The translations under genes were made by a program, and so were the position numbers. Below, piece after piece: positions 9,981 through 20,885 of a stretch of DNA of 43,407 nucleotides (its first letter is position 1; every line of letters begins with the position of its first letter). Under the pieces are notes generated by a model. It was not told where the DNA came from. It saw only the letters and a list, made by a program, of their open reading frames with translations, and did no database searches. Source of the stretch: Fomitopsis serialis (Eukaryota > Basidiomycota > Agaricomycetes > Polyporales > Fomitopsidaceae); contig NW_025955295.1 of assembly GCF_022376445.1 (NCBI RefSeq), positions 1-43,407 on the forward strand. Reading direction: 5' to 3'.

Positions 9981-12325
9981 GCAACGTCACGATCCACTTA
10001 CATCGTCGTGAGCACACGAATCTCTCTTCCCATAAAGCAAGGCTGTTCGATTGCGCTTGCGCGCGATTTTTTTTTTTTGAGTGGAGGGCCCGACAGCGGA
10101 CTACAACGAGACGGAGCCTCGTTTCCTCCCGGGGGAAAATGCATTTACGCACGAACTCTCGCGAGAGAGAACAGTGTGGGACTCAGGACCGTCATCGCAC
10201 CAATGCACCGTCGTCAAGTCTTGGTGGTGGTGGTGCTCTGGTCCGCTTGCCATACCCACTAAAAACCCCCGTGCCGTCGGTCGTCGGATCAGGACCTCCG
10301 ACGGCGTCTGAAAACAGACGAGCGTAGTACGTGGGTGTCGGAGGGGAGTAGCGGTGAGAAGTATGAGTGATGGGTGACTGTATCTACGGCTTGAGGTTTG
10401 GCTTGGGTGTTCCTACGAAAAGGTCAGAGACGCTCTCTAATGATCACGACAATTACTTACGTTACACCTTCGCCAGGGACGTCGCTCATTTTAATTTTTT
10501 GTCTTTTGCAGCGACGCCCCTCTTCCTGGTACGTGCGTGCGCTAGCACGATGCAGTAGCCCGATGATGCGAGCGTCCACTGCCGGCAGGGACGTCCCCGT
10601 ACCATGATGACGGGCTGGCCGACTGCAGGCAATCTGTCTGCCGTGCTGCCATCGGTGCTCCACGTCAACGGTACGGTGCCTCTGGCAGCCCGCCACATCG
10701 GCAGGCCACCTCGCGCCAGAGGCTGGACCCTTTCGCGCACAAACGACGTACCAGGGATGTCTTCCGCCCGTTTGGGGCAATCAAGGGTTTGTATCCGGAT
10801 TCCGGAGATCTTTCGCTCGGGCAGTCCTGCGAGAAAAAAGGTCAGCGATCGTCTACCGCTGCTCCGCGACGAAGACTCACATTGCACCCTCGCCAGGAGC
10901 GCCGCTCCATGTCATTTGACGAGCGACGCCCCTCCTCCAGTACCGTCATGCGCTAGCCAGCAACGGTAGTCCGACGAAGCGGGCGTGCACCGGCGGCGAG
11001 GACGTCCCCGTACATGTTCGACATAGTGACCCGGCATAATCTCGTCGACAGTGAGCGCAATGCCCCGTCTCCGCTGATGCACGGCGTCGTCGGTACGGTG
11101 CCTCCGGAAGCCCGTGCCACAGCATGGACCACCTCACACCGGAGGCTGGACCCGTTCGCGCAAATACGACATACCAGGGTTGGTTTGTGCCCAATGGGCG
11201 GTAGAGGGTTTGAATGCGCTCGCCGTGGATCATTTCAATCCTCGACGTCGGGACGTGGCCTGCAACGAGGGTCAGCCAAAGCCTGGAACCGCGGTGACAG
11301 TGGAAGCTCACCTGAGCCACGTCGTCCCACCCGCACGCCACAACTGGCTAGCCTCGTGGTCTACCGACGACGCGTCGGGTCTCGGACCAGTCAACGGCGG
11401 AACGGTCCCCGTACAGAGTCCATGCACCGTGTCCCTGCGGAGGCGCGTATTCGCGACACTCCTGACCCTTGGTGCACGTCTGCAGTACAGCTGCTTCCGG
11501 CTACCGACGACGCGAGTAGCCGGGCCTACGTCGCCGCTATCGTGCGGACGACGGTAGACTGGACGGTCCCATCACCAATTGTGCAACGTACGGGTGTGCC
11601 CTTGCGGGACTTTGAGCCGTCGTCTGGCATAAATCGTTGAACCCGTGAGGGATTTGTTTTCGCATAGGTCGGTCATAAGTCGCATAGTCTTGAGGCACGC
11701 ATATTGATCACAGGTCTTGAAGCACACAGTCTTGACGCACAATATCTGTCACCGCGGTCAGTCACGTCTACGTTATGAGCCTCGACGCCGACTTACTTTG
11801 TGGCTGACACCTAGGATGGCCACACACTGATGGTCGCACAAGTGTGGCGTCATGCGCATGGCAAATGGGAGGAGCTTAGGACGGTGCGGGGCATGTTGAT
11901 AAGCTCGCCGACCACCTGCATTGACAACTGAACGTACTTAGGCTGCCGGTGCCTTGGACCCGACCCTCAACTGAAGGTGTGGCGCATCGTAGTCGGGGTC
12001 GACTCGGACCAGGATGGCCGCGAAAGCCGACCGGAGGATGGGAGCAGATAGCAGGCTAGGGCGCATCCAACATGGTGGTCGGAAGGCAAGGGGGATGGGG
12101 GACGAAATGGCGTCCACCCCCGCTCCTTATACACCTCCGTGTGGGTCCATGTTTGGTCCTGACAAACAGTCAGCCGCACCTATTGTCCGCCATTTCGAGC
12201 TCAGCCCTTGTGCTTGATCTGGTCATCAGCTTGTGCATTCTGCGCTATCGATCATCAGAGGGCTGCCAGAAGCACGGACCACGCTGCGCGCGATGCTCTT
12301 CATCAGCATGGGTTTCCCGGATAGC
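9981..12325 (+). repeat. 2.3 kb interspersed repeat, left copy, inverted partner at 34690-37022
   Basis: Nearly the whole stretch reappears as its reverse complement at 34690-37022. Clear anchors are the T run plus GAGTGGAGGGCCCGAC at 10070-10095 versus the A run at 36942-36957; the TCTCTCGCGAGAGA-type palindrome; and the block around 12060-12250 versus 34740-34990. Similarity is high in the middle and fades at both ends, so the boundaries are approximate. The poly-T (poly-A on the other strand) is near one end but seems internal, because weak similarity continues past it. No transposase or reverse transcriptase was recognised in it. Confidence 0.85.
10390..11640 (+). repeat. Three degenerate tandem units of about 0.4 kb inside the left repeat
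   Basis: Units begin near 10390, 10785 and 11205. Each starts with a GGTTTG-containing segment, then a GGTCAG segment, then GCGCTAGC or GGCTAGC, then a GACGTCCCCGTAC-like segment, then GGTACGGTGCCTC, then GAGGCTGGACCC and an ACGTACCAGGG-like segment. The third unit degrades towards 11640. The same series is present in the right copy in reverse order. Units are diverged from each other far more than the two copies are, so the tandem array is older than the copying event. Confidence 0.7.
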
Positions 12326-14200
12326 GCGACGCCGTTGTATTTCGGGGGCCAGAGCTGTTTCACGAGGCGACAAGGGTGAGGCTGACTCGCCTTGGCATCC
12401 TTATCATGAGGGGATTGCGCCATTTCTCGGTCTAATATTGACAGCTGTTGCTCGCTGCTGGGCACGGGATGCTGCCCATAAACTCCTCCTATGCCTGCCA
12501 TGTCGTCCCCCCGGCGCAAGCTGCCTTACGACGATTAGTTCTTCTTCCCTGTACAATGGGAAATACTCGCGTTTGTAGGTCTTCCGTATTTACAGCACAG
12601 ATTTGGCTAGGCGTAGCAATAATACTACATAGCCATGCATGAAAATCCTGTTCCTTTGGCTGCTAGTGGGTGAGCGACGCCACAGGCGCGACCGTGACTA
12701 TGAACTACGTCTTAGTCAGCGCTTCAGAGGTCAGCAAAGAGTTTCGATGCACTATTTTTTTCCGTGTGTTGGAAGGACACAATTGCGCTATCGATACAGT
12801 ACAGTACGCCATAATTCCGGAATAGCTGTGTGTCACTCATTATTATGCTCCCTTCTTTGACGTCGGAAGTCACTGCCAGACAGTGCTAGCGGGGCATCAT
12901 GTATATTGAGCACCCAGAACGCGCTCACGTGCTCAATCAGATTTTGAGCCTGAGGTCACCGGTCACCGGTCACCGGTGACTGCGCGACCATGAACGCGTT
13001 CCGATCTTCCCCTGGTACATGTACCCTCTTCCTAGGCTCTAGCTCAGGTCGTCGGCTGAGGGACTACTCACTCTGAGGTCGACTCCCGCTACTGCACTCT
13101 CCGGTGGTTGTCAAAGAAGACCTGTACTCATGACTGTATGCGCATGCAAACAGTACTGGAAGTGGTAGCACGCATACATGCGGCTATGCAGCGTATGTAC
13201 GTATAAATGGTTGTCTAAGGGTCAAATAATTACTATCTTGCCGTGCGTGCGTTCTCATTGACACCTTCGCATCTACTAGATCCTCTGCCAGTGCGCTTCA
13301 TATCACGCGTCCGAAACAAGACCGTAAATAGACGTCAAAAGCCTCTGACTCGCCGGAGGTCGCTTGCCACTGTCCAGCTTTCGTTGCGGCATTGATGTCT
13401 CAAATAGATGGTATCACAAGAGGGATACCCTTCATCTATTACTTAGCTGATTATCTTCACGTTATCCACAGATACACCATTCAACTTGTCCGTACAGTTC
13501 CCCTCAACTTCATAACGTAGGTGTCGTATTCTAGTGTGCATCTGATCAGATTTTTTTGGAAAGTGAGGTTGTCAGTAAAGTCCCAAGTCCCAAGGCAATG
13601 CAGACTCTCGTAAGATCGAGAGCGGTTCGCAGCCTCCGAATCCGGCGCTCAGCGCTTCAGCATCGCCGAAGCTTCAAGTTCAATGAAGATCGAAGTATTG
13701 ACAACGAAGTGAATAAGCAGCTCTGATGCATGTATTTCTATCACTGAGCTCATACTATCGCTGATGATTGTCTAACGGGCTAACTTGAACGCAACAACGG
13801 TGATGCTAGCCATTCCGGCGCTTGTTTTGTAAGTTCCAACTGTGGCTGGTAATTCTGGGGATAAGTACACGCTCGACCGCAGTACCAACGCATTGGAGAT
13901 ATCCAGGAAACCAGAGGTGAGCCGTATGCTTGTATAAGGCTGATTAACGATGATAACCTGCTCCTCTACAGTAGTACTCGAGTAAGGCGTGGCGTCCAAC
14001 GCGTGACGCCACGCGTCAGACAGAGAATACAGGGGTCACGGGATCGTTCACCTTTTGCATCAATACTTATCCGGGAATGTCGCTTGTCCCTAACCCGGTG
14101 CCTCAGAAGTCGATGGGCCAGTCCTCTCTCCCTCCACCCCTGTTTGGCAGCATTTTTCTTTGCAGACTCAGTGCGAGCTGATCTGTGCTCTCGCGAGCAA
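12326..14200. other. Gene-poor interval upstream of the SulP transporter
   Basis: No gene with recognisable domains was found. One protein-like minus-strand frame without a good ATG lies at 13772-13999. The interval also holds the palindromic cluster at 12905-12980, and near its right end should hold the SulP promoter. Confidence 0.45.
12905..12980. repeat. Palindrome and heptamer repeat cluster
   Basis: A perfect 9-base inverted repeat, ATTGAGCAC (12905-12913) and GTGCTCAAT (12929-12937), flanks a 15-base loop that carries most of a CACGTG E-box (12926-12931). Just downstream, GGTCACC is repeated three times (12954-12974) and followed by GGTGAC, so that GTCACCGGTGAC is itself a perfect palindrome. 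The stretch may be a protein-binding site cluster or a remnant of a mobile-element end. Confidence 0.6.
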
Positions 14201-17200
14201 ATGTCGATTCCTCGACCGTCGCCGGACTCACCTCTGGGTGAAACAGCACCAGAAGCGAGGCACGCAGCCGGGAATGACGCAGGATCACCGTTTGTTCACG
14301 ACGGGTTGCGAATGGGCGCGTCTCCTGTAGCACGAGCCGGGTAAGAACCTCCCCCATACATAATCCTCATCTTTTGCGTGATCAGCTGTTTGACTTCTTG
14401 TGGCAAGTCTATTACAGCCGAGAAGTTTTGTGTCGTCAAGCTCAAAGTCTTCCCGGCCTCGTAATGCGGGACTCCATACTCAGGACGCCATCCGAGACAG
14501 TACCATGCACATCTCCAGTATACCCCTCCGCACTACGAGCGCCACGCCTCACTCGGAAGATGCGTTCATATTCCCGGATGTCGACACCACACCGGGGGCG
14601 GTCTCTGCGGGGATACCACCACAGACCGGTTCGGTGGTCTCTCTTGTCCCCTCCAACCAGTCCACCGACAGCTTTACAGATCTCACTGCATCCACCACGA
14701 CGATCGACTCAACACCGTCTGGTGCTGCCACTCCCCGCGGACGCCAGGGCCCGTCAGGTCTATCACTACTGTTAGCTCGACAGACTCACGAAGAGTCACC
14801 TAGCGGCTCGTCGACACCGACACCGACCCTAGAACATCCTCACGGACGTCTGCGCACAGTGCCCACAGATCCTGCTTGTGACGTACCTCTGGACCATCCC
14901 CCAACGAGATCTGCCTTGTCTCCTGTGCTCTCCTTCGCCGATGCCGCACAGGCCGACAGAGCTAACATTCTCTCTGAGACAACTCCCCTGCTGGTGGACC
15001 TGGAGGCCGCCCACCAAGGCAACGGCCGAACCTACGTTCCCAAGGCCGAGGGCAAGGAACGTGCGAACCGGCTGCTGTCCCTACTATGCCGCCCACCTGC
15101 GTCGCACCTTACCCTACACGCGGCGAAGGACACTGCAGTGACAGCCGTGCAGTCGTTGCCGGCGGTGCTCCTGGGCACGTTGCTCAATATCCTCGACGGC
15201 GTCTCCTGTGCGTACGTATTTCACGATCACGTTGGCTCGCTCTGAGGCTTCCTTACGTCCAGATGGCATGATCATATTCCCCGCGGCGGGAGTCTTTGCG
15301 GGACTCGGCGGCACCGGGGTGTCGATGTTCTTCGTCTCGTGCGTACTCGCGTGTTCGCTGCTATGGACGAGGATTGGCAGGCGTGTTGACGGGACATTTC
15401 AGGGCGATCATCGCGCAGTTGATTTACTCCGCGGGAGGGAGTGGCTTCGCGGGGGCGAATGGCAGTATGATGATTGAGGTCGTGGTGAGTACAGTCCGGT
15501 GTCATGGACGCGTCACGCGCGAGGATGCTATGACCCATTCTACTCTCCACAGCCCTTCTTCCACATTCTCGCGAACAGCATCGCGGAAGACATTGGCGAG
15601 GACAATCCCCGTGCGGTCCTGGCGACGACCATTTTAGCGTTTGCGTTCTCGTCCATCCTGACAGGTCAGTTGCTTGGTCTGCTGAACACTGCTGAATGGC
15701 GACTTATACGGGGGTGACTGCGCGCAGGGCTGACCTTCTTCCTCCTTGGCGCGCTCAGACTCGGTTCGCTGATCGGCTTCTTTCCACGACACATCCTTGT
15801 CGGGTAAGTCACACCTATACTCTAGTTCTAACATCCGCATAGAATATCTTATTCACGTCAACGCGGACAGCTGCATTGGCGGTGTCGGTGTCTTTCTGGT
15901 GATCACAGGGTGGGTCACGTGCGTTCAGCCCTTGTGTCTTCGCTCATTTGATTGGTGTGGATGTCTAGGTTCACCGTATGCACGGGCATGCCGGAGGAAG
16001 ACTTCGACTTCTCGCTGGAGGCACTGACGTATGTCTTCTTCACGGCCCGTAACGTCCTGCTGTGGGCGCCTGCGCTCGCGTTGGCGTTCGTCCTGCGGGT
16101 GATCACGCACAAGTATGAGCACCAGCTCATATTTCCGATGTGTGAGTTAGATGGTACGGCCAGGATTTTCTCAAATAATCTGAATGGCTGCTTTGTCAGA
16201 TTTCCTTGCGGTGCCGGTGATTTTCTACATTGTGGTCGCCGCTGCCCATTTGGATCTGGGTGTTCTCAGGGAGCATGGTTGGCTCTTCGACATGGGGACG
16301 TCGCATGAACCGTGGTACCACTTCTATACGTTGTTCGGTGCGTTACACTTCGGGATTAGAATGTTGAAATCAAACTGATCCCATCTTCGCAGACTTCAGA
16401 GCTATTCGTTGGGATGCCTTCTGGGCCACTCTGCCGACGCAACTCGCATTGTACGTCTTGTGTCGTAGATGTCTTTCGCACCTCTAACACTACGTTCGAT
16501 CAGGCTATTCTTCAACATTCTGCACCCGCCTCTCAACGTGCCTGCGCTCGGTTCGTAGCGATGTGTATTCACGGCAAACGCAGCATTGACGACTGCTTTA
16601 TCTAGCTGTGTCATTGGATCACGACGTGGACACGAACAAGGAATTGGTTGCTCATGGTTATTCCAACCTGCTCGCGGGCGTGCTGGGCACTGTGTACGTA
16701 CCGCTCAATTGCCCTCACCTTTATTCGCGTGCTAACGGGCTTTTGGCAGTCCCAACTATCTGGTGTACGTGAACACACTATTGTGAGTCAAATTGAAGTA
16801 CTGTGCTGTGCGGACTTCATGCTGACGATAGACCATAGATTCTATCGAGTGGGTGGTACGACGCGTATCTCCGGCTTCATGCTCGCCGCCGCTACGGCGG
16901 TCTTGCTCGTGATTGGAACTGGTCCCATCGCCTATATTCGTGCGTATCAGATGTCTCGTAACAAAGAGGTTGTGTGTAGCTGATTCGTGAATGAATGTAG
17001 CGGTGCTATTGGTCGGTGCCCTCATCTTCGTGTTGGGCATTGACTTGGTCAAGGAGGCGCTGTGGGATACTAGGCATCGCGTTAGCCGGTGAGTATGCTC
17101 CTCCTCTACAAAAGGCCTTCAAGTGCTGAGCGACATATAGGATGGAGTATATCACGATCGCGAGTATCATGATCTGCATGACCGTGTGGGACTTCGTGAT

Positions 17201-18672
17201 TGGCGTCATATTTGGTATCGTTGTCAGCTGTACGTTTGTTCCGACCAAGTAGACTTCGGCATGACGGGCTGACACTCACGTGCCGTTAGGTGTGTTCTTC
17301 GTGGTGCAGAGCTCGCAACGGAAGAGCATCCGGACGCTGCATACGGGCGAGACAGTTATGTCCACCGTACGACGACCAGGCGCACACCGAGCCTACATCC
17401 GCGAGGTTTCCAAGCAGACGACCATTGTTCGGTTGCAAGGTACCACACGTCTTCCTCCGTTCTCCGCTAACGCACTAACATCGCATTGCATCAGGTTTCC
17501 TCTTCTTCGGCACGATCACGCACGTCGAGGAGACGATCCGGACGCTCGTCGAGGGCCCCACATGGCAGCGCAGCCCCATGCGGTTCCTCATTCTCGACCT
17601 GACGCTCGTCCCTGGTGTCGATATGTCCGCCGCCGAGGCGTTCGTTCGCATTCAGCGGCTGCTCGCTTCACGGCGCATCGTGCTCGTGCTCTGCGGGTTC
17701 TCACTCGACTCTAACGTCGGGCGGTCGTTGGGAAACGTGGACCTGCTGGAGATGGAGGGCGTCGAGTTGTTTGCGACGTTCAATGACGCGCTGGAGTGTG
17801 AGTGCTCAGTCCCCTGTGGTTGTTGGTCTGAAAATGTCTGATATACGGCTCGGTAGGGACGGAGAACGTCTATTTGAGGACGTGGTTCAGCAGCCAAAAG
17901 ACAGAGACGCATGCAGTTGGTACGTCGTAGCTTGCACCGCAGCTATGCCGCTGTATTGATTATCTGTGCAGTGTTACCTGGTCGAGAAGCTTCAAGTCTT
18001 GCATTCGAGGAAGCTGTCGCAGCGACGCCGAGAAACATGCAGTTGATCGAAGCCGGATGGCGGACCATTGCTCGAGGTAGGTCCTTCAGACGACTTGTGC
18101 TCAGAAAGCTTCCGGCTTATCTCTGATTTCAGATCACTCGCCACCAGAGGCAGAGGTGGCAGACGCACCAGAACCTTACAACACCCTCGTGAAGGTGTTT
18201 TCCTCATACGGGCGCGTCGACCGGGACGACTTCGCACCGCTGATCCGGTACCTCGAACGCGTCTGCCCAGCAGAAAGCACGGTGCTCTGGAGACAAGGAG
18301 ACGATTCCGACGGGCTTTACATCGTTGAGTCCGGCGTGCTCAGAGCGACGTATCAGTTCGGGGAGCACACGCGTCCCACGGAGGAGTCCATGGTGCCTGG
18401 GACATTGGCCGGCGAGCTTTCGGCATTGACTGGCTTGTCTCGCAACGCGACTTGCGTTGTGGAACGGCAAGCGGTTCTCTGGAAGCTCAATACCGAAGAT
18501 CTGCATCGGCTGGGAGAGGAGCAGCCCAAGCTGGCGAGGGAGTTCACGAGACTGGTACTCAAAGGTACGTGCCTCCCCGTTTTCTCGACAGGCTACAATG
18601 TCTAAATATCCTCGTGCAGCCGCAAAACTCGACTACGATATCCTCATTGCTGCGCTCGCCACCCGGCAGTGA
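14201..18672 (+). CDS. SulP-family transporter with STAS and cyclic-nucleotide-binding-like domains (Vsb1-like), 1081 aa, 22 exons
   Basis: A SulP/SLC26-type membrane transporter resembling yeast YGR125W/Vsb1, which is linked to vacuolar storage of basic amino acids; the substrate here is inferred only. The 22 hand-joined exons (14201-14340, 14408-15207, 15263-15338, onward to 18620-18672) sum to an exact 1082 codons. The first 250 or so residues are Ser/Thr/Pro-rich, with a SETTPLL segment. The membrane core includes [71 protein letters not shown] and [16 protein letters not shown]. The STAS domain holds [13 protein letters not shown] and [20 protein letters not shown]. The C terminus has a cyclic-nucleotide-binding fold with GELSAL and SRNAT, so the Glu and Arg of the phosphate cassette are present. 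The first intron uses an AAG acceptor (14407), so the extreme N terminus is the least certain part. Confidence 0.9.
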
Positions 18673-19105
18673 GCACGAAAAGCGCTATGAGATGTAACGA
18701 CCTTACGCTTCATGTATCGATACCTATAGACTTGGAGTCTTGATTGACTCATTTGCCACCCATACGACCATGTACGACTCAACCATTGATGTGACACAGC
18801 CTGTAACACTAGTACCCTCTTAAGGACCATCATAGACACCACGACTTCGAGTCGGCTATATAGATGTCGTCGTTCCTGGACACTACACACGCACCTAGTC
18901 TATGAACTTATCTTACACACACCATGCACCCGTCTGCAAGAAATGGCTACTTTCTACTCCTGATATAACTGAAACACGACTTCGTGACAATCGTACGACC
19001 GTAGCAAGGCTTGCGCGGTCTCCCTGGAGGCGTGACACCACTAATGGGGCGGCGAACTGACCCGCATCGGAGCGCGCGCTCGCAGCACTCATACCGCTCG
19101 CTATC
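18673..19105. other. Intergenic between SulP transporter and DAP1
   Basis: This holds the 3' UTR of the transporter and the promoter of DAP1. No further gene was seen. Confidence 0.55.
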
Positions 19106-19811
19106 ATGGCTTTTGACCTCGGTACCCCCGTGAACACTGCTCTGTTGTTGTACATCCTCTACGCCGTGCAGCGCATTCTGTTCCCGTCCAACTCTCTGCC
19201 AAAGAGCATCCCGCATGAGTTCAAAGGCGGCTACTCGTGGATGCCCAAGTCGCACCCTCCCACACTCTTGTTCAAGACATACACGCCAAAGACTCTCGAG
19301 CCATTCAACGGAGAGGAGGGAAAACGCATTCTGCTGGCGATCAATGGCGTTGTGTACGATGTGACGGCTGGGCGTAACTTCTACGGGCCTCGTACGTCGT
19401 CCCTATGTTCAGCTGTGGCAGTGCACTCATCCTATGGCAGAGGGCATGTACGCCAACTTTGCAGGTCGCGACGCATCCCGTGGCATGGCGAAGCAGTCTT
19501 TTGACCTCGGTATGCATGGCTGTTATGCTCATGGCTGCTCTCGCTCACAGAGTCTGCCGCAGACATGCTGACCCCGGTCGATCAGCCGCTGGACAAGCTG
19601 GATGATCTCACTCCCGAGGACCTGTACGTTGCTGCGACTGACTACTTGCGGGAGCACACTGACATATGATCGACCGGCAGTGACAATATGCGAGGTGTGT
19701 CCATATCCACATGACTATGCAGCTACTCTGACAGACATCACAGGCTGGATGGACCACTTCGCCAACAAGTACATCATCTGTGGCAGCCTTGTTGAAAACG
19801 ATGCGGTCTAG
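19106..19811 (+). CDS. DAP1: Dap1/PGRMC-type membrane-associated haem-binding protein, 169 aa
   Basis: The protein has a cytochrome b5-like fold. Family members (yeast Dap1, animal PGRMC1) bind haem and support cytochrome P450 enzymes of sterol synthesis at the ER. Exons are 19106-19391, 19441-19509, 19551-19623, 19681-19694 and 19744-19811, summing to 170 codons. The N terminus has one hydrophobic anchor (TALLLYILYAVQRILF, residues about 10-25). The b5-like domain has LEPFNGEEGKRILLAINGVV, YDVTAGRNFYGP, GMYANFAGRDASRGMAKQSF, LTPEDLDNMRGWMDHFANKY and the short C-terminal tail. The tyrosines of YDVT and FYGP are those expected to contact haem in the family. Exon 4 is a 14-base microexon; it is needed to make DNMRGW continuous. 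Confidence 0.95.
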
Positions 19812-20044
19812 GTCTCACGCCCATCAGTAGGTAACAGCTGAGACCATGTAAGAATATGTGACTCCTCGATGTCAAATGTTGTTATTTGTGCGTGCATAAT
19901 GGGCATGAAGTTCTGGGACTTGCGCCCCGAAGTACTCTGTCAGTCAGATAATCCGTGCTGATGCCTACTCTAACGTACACCACGAAGAGAGACAGATAAC
20001 GAAGGAAGAGAAAGTCTGGCGACTATACAGGACGACAGGATGTT

Positions 20045-20277
20045 CTACACTCCGAGTTTGATGCACCAAGGGTCGACCCCCAGGTACATGCAAAGATTCT
20101 CCCCCAACTCGTCATCGAATGCCTCAGCCCTGTACTTGGCGATAGTGGCCTACTCGAATGCTATGCTGTGGTAAGTAGTATGGCAATTCATTGAACAATA
20201 CTCTATTCTTACCGCCGACCTGATGCGCATCCCAAAGTCTTTTAGATTCAGAATCATTATCGGCACCTGGCGAGTGT
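20045..20277 (-). CDS. Possible C-terminal exons of an unrecognised gene
   Basis: Two minus-strand exons (20277-20213 and 20149-20045) join over a 63-base GTAAGA..TAG intron. They read PIMILNLKDFGMRIRSA, then ATIAKYRAEAFDDELGEN and MYLGVDPWCIKLGV, then stop. The composition and the clean splice look like a real protein end, but no family is recognised. Upstream exons towards 20570 could not be joined in frame, so this may be a truncated or decayed gene. It lies downstream of the metallothionein on the same strand and tail-to-tail with DAP1. Confidence 0.35.
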
Positions 20278-20575
20278 CTACGGGCGATTCAAATGATCAA
20301 AACGATGGTTAGCGCAAGGCAGATTGGAACAATGGAGTGATGTGCGTAGTTCGAGGCGTGGTGAGGGGAAAATGAGCTTTGGCCCTCCTGGCATACACAG
20401 CTGCACTCGCTCACGGCGGTTCTCATGTCAACGACGTCACGACTGCTAATGCCTCGTTCCCATTGCAGATGTTTTACATGAAGTACAATGCAGTAACTGC
20501 CGTGCGTGTATCCCTACTGTGTGTCGCAGAGGGGTAACGGAACGGCTGGTGCGACAGGGTCGAACGGCAAGGCGT

Positions 20576-20791
20576 TCAGCACTTGCACTCGGTAGGCTTG
20601 CACTGGCAACTTTAAGGATATAAGCACACAATCCGTGATGAACGCAACGGTGAGACGTACGCTTCGCCGCAGCTGCAGCTGCTGAGGCCGCAGTTGGCCG
20701 CGTTGACGGGGACAGCGACGTTCTAGATATACCAAGGTGAGCGTTTCACTCAATGGGTCGGCGTGCTACGAGTGTTACTCACGGTGAACAT
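20576..20791 (-). CDS. Metallothionein, 34 aa, three exons
   Basis: A tiny cysteine-rich metal-binding protein, expected to bind Cu(I) or other thiophilic metals in the cytosol. Exons on the minus strand are 20791-20783 (ATGTTCACC only), 20722-20661 and 20609-20576, with introns of 60 and 51 bases, both GT..AG. Spliced length is 105 bases. The product starts MFTNVAVPVNAANC and ends CKPTECKC. Seven cysteines sit at positions 14, 19, 21, 25, 27, 32 and 34, in the order C-x4-C-x-C-x3-C-x-C-x4-C-x-C. Seven cysteines, several CxC pairs and no aromatic residue after Phe2 match fungal copper metallothioneins in size and style, though the spacing is not identical to the Neurospora protein. All three pieces are too small to appear as an unspliced open frame of ordinary length. 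A TATA box lies about 87 bases upstream. Confidence 0.85.
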
Positions 20792-20877
20792 TTTGAGAGT
20801 AGTGCTGTGAGGCGGTGATGTGCTTGTGAGGTGTGTTGGGTAGTCTGGGACTGGAGAGATACGGTCATTGAACGCCT

Positions 20878-20885
20878 CTTTTATA
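20878..20885 (-). promoter_or_regulatory. TATA box of the metallothionein gene
   Basis: TATAAAAG on the minus strand begins about 90 bases before the metallothionein ATG at 20791, a normal distance for a short fungal 5' UTR. Confidence 0.6.

Noticed and set aside
9428..10327. A 299-codon plus-strand open frame
   Set aside because: It has no family resemblance or clean splice structure, and it runs without change of character into the repeat element and its poly-T.
11014..11640. Long frames inside the interspersed repeat as a possible transposon protein
   Set aside because: The frames are not kept between tandem units, show no transposase, integrase or reverse transcriptase motif, and break differently in the two copies.
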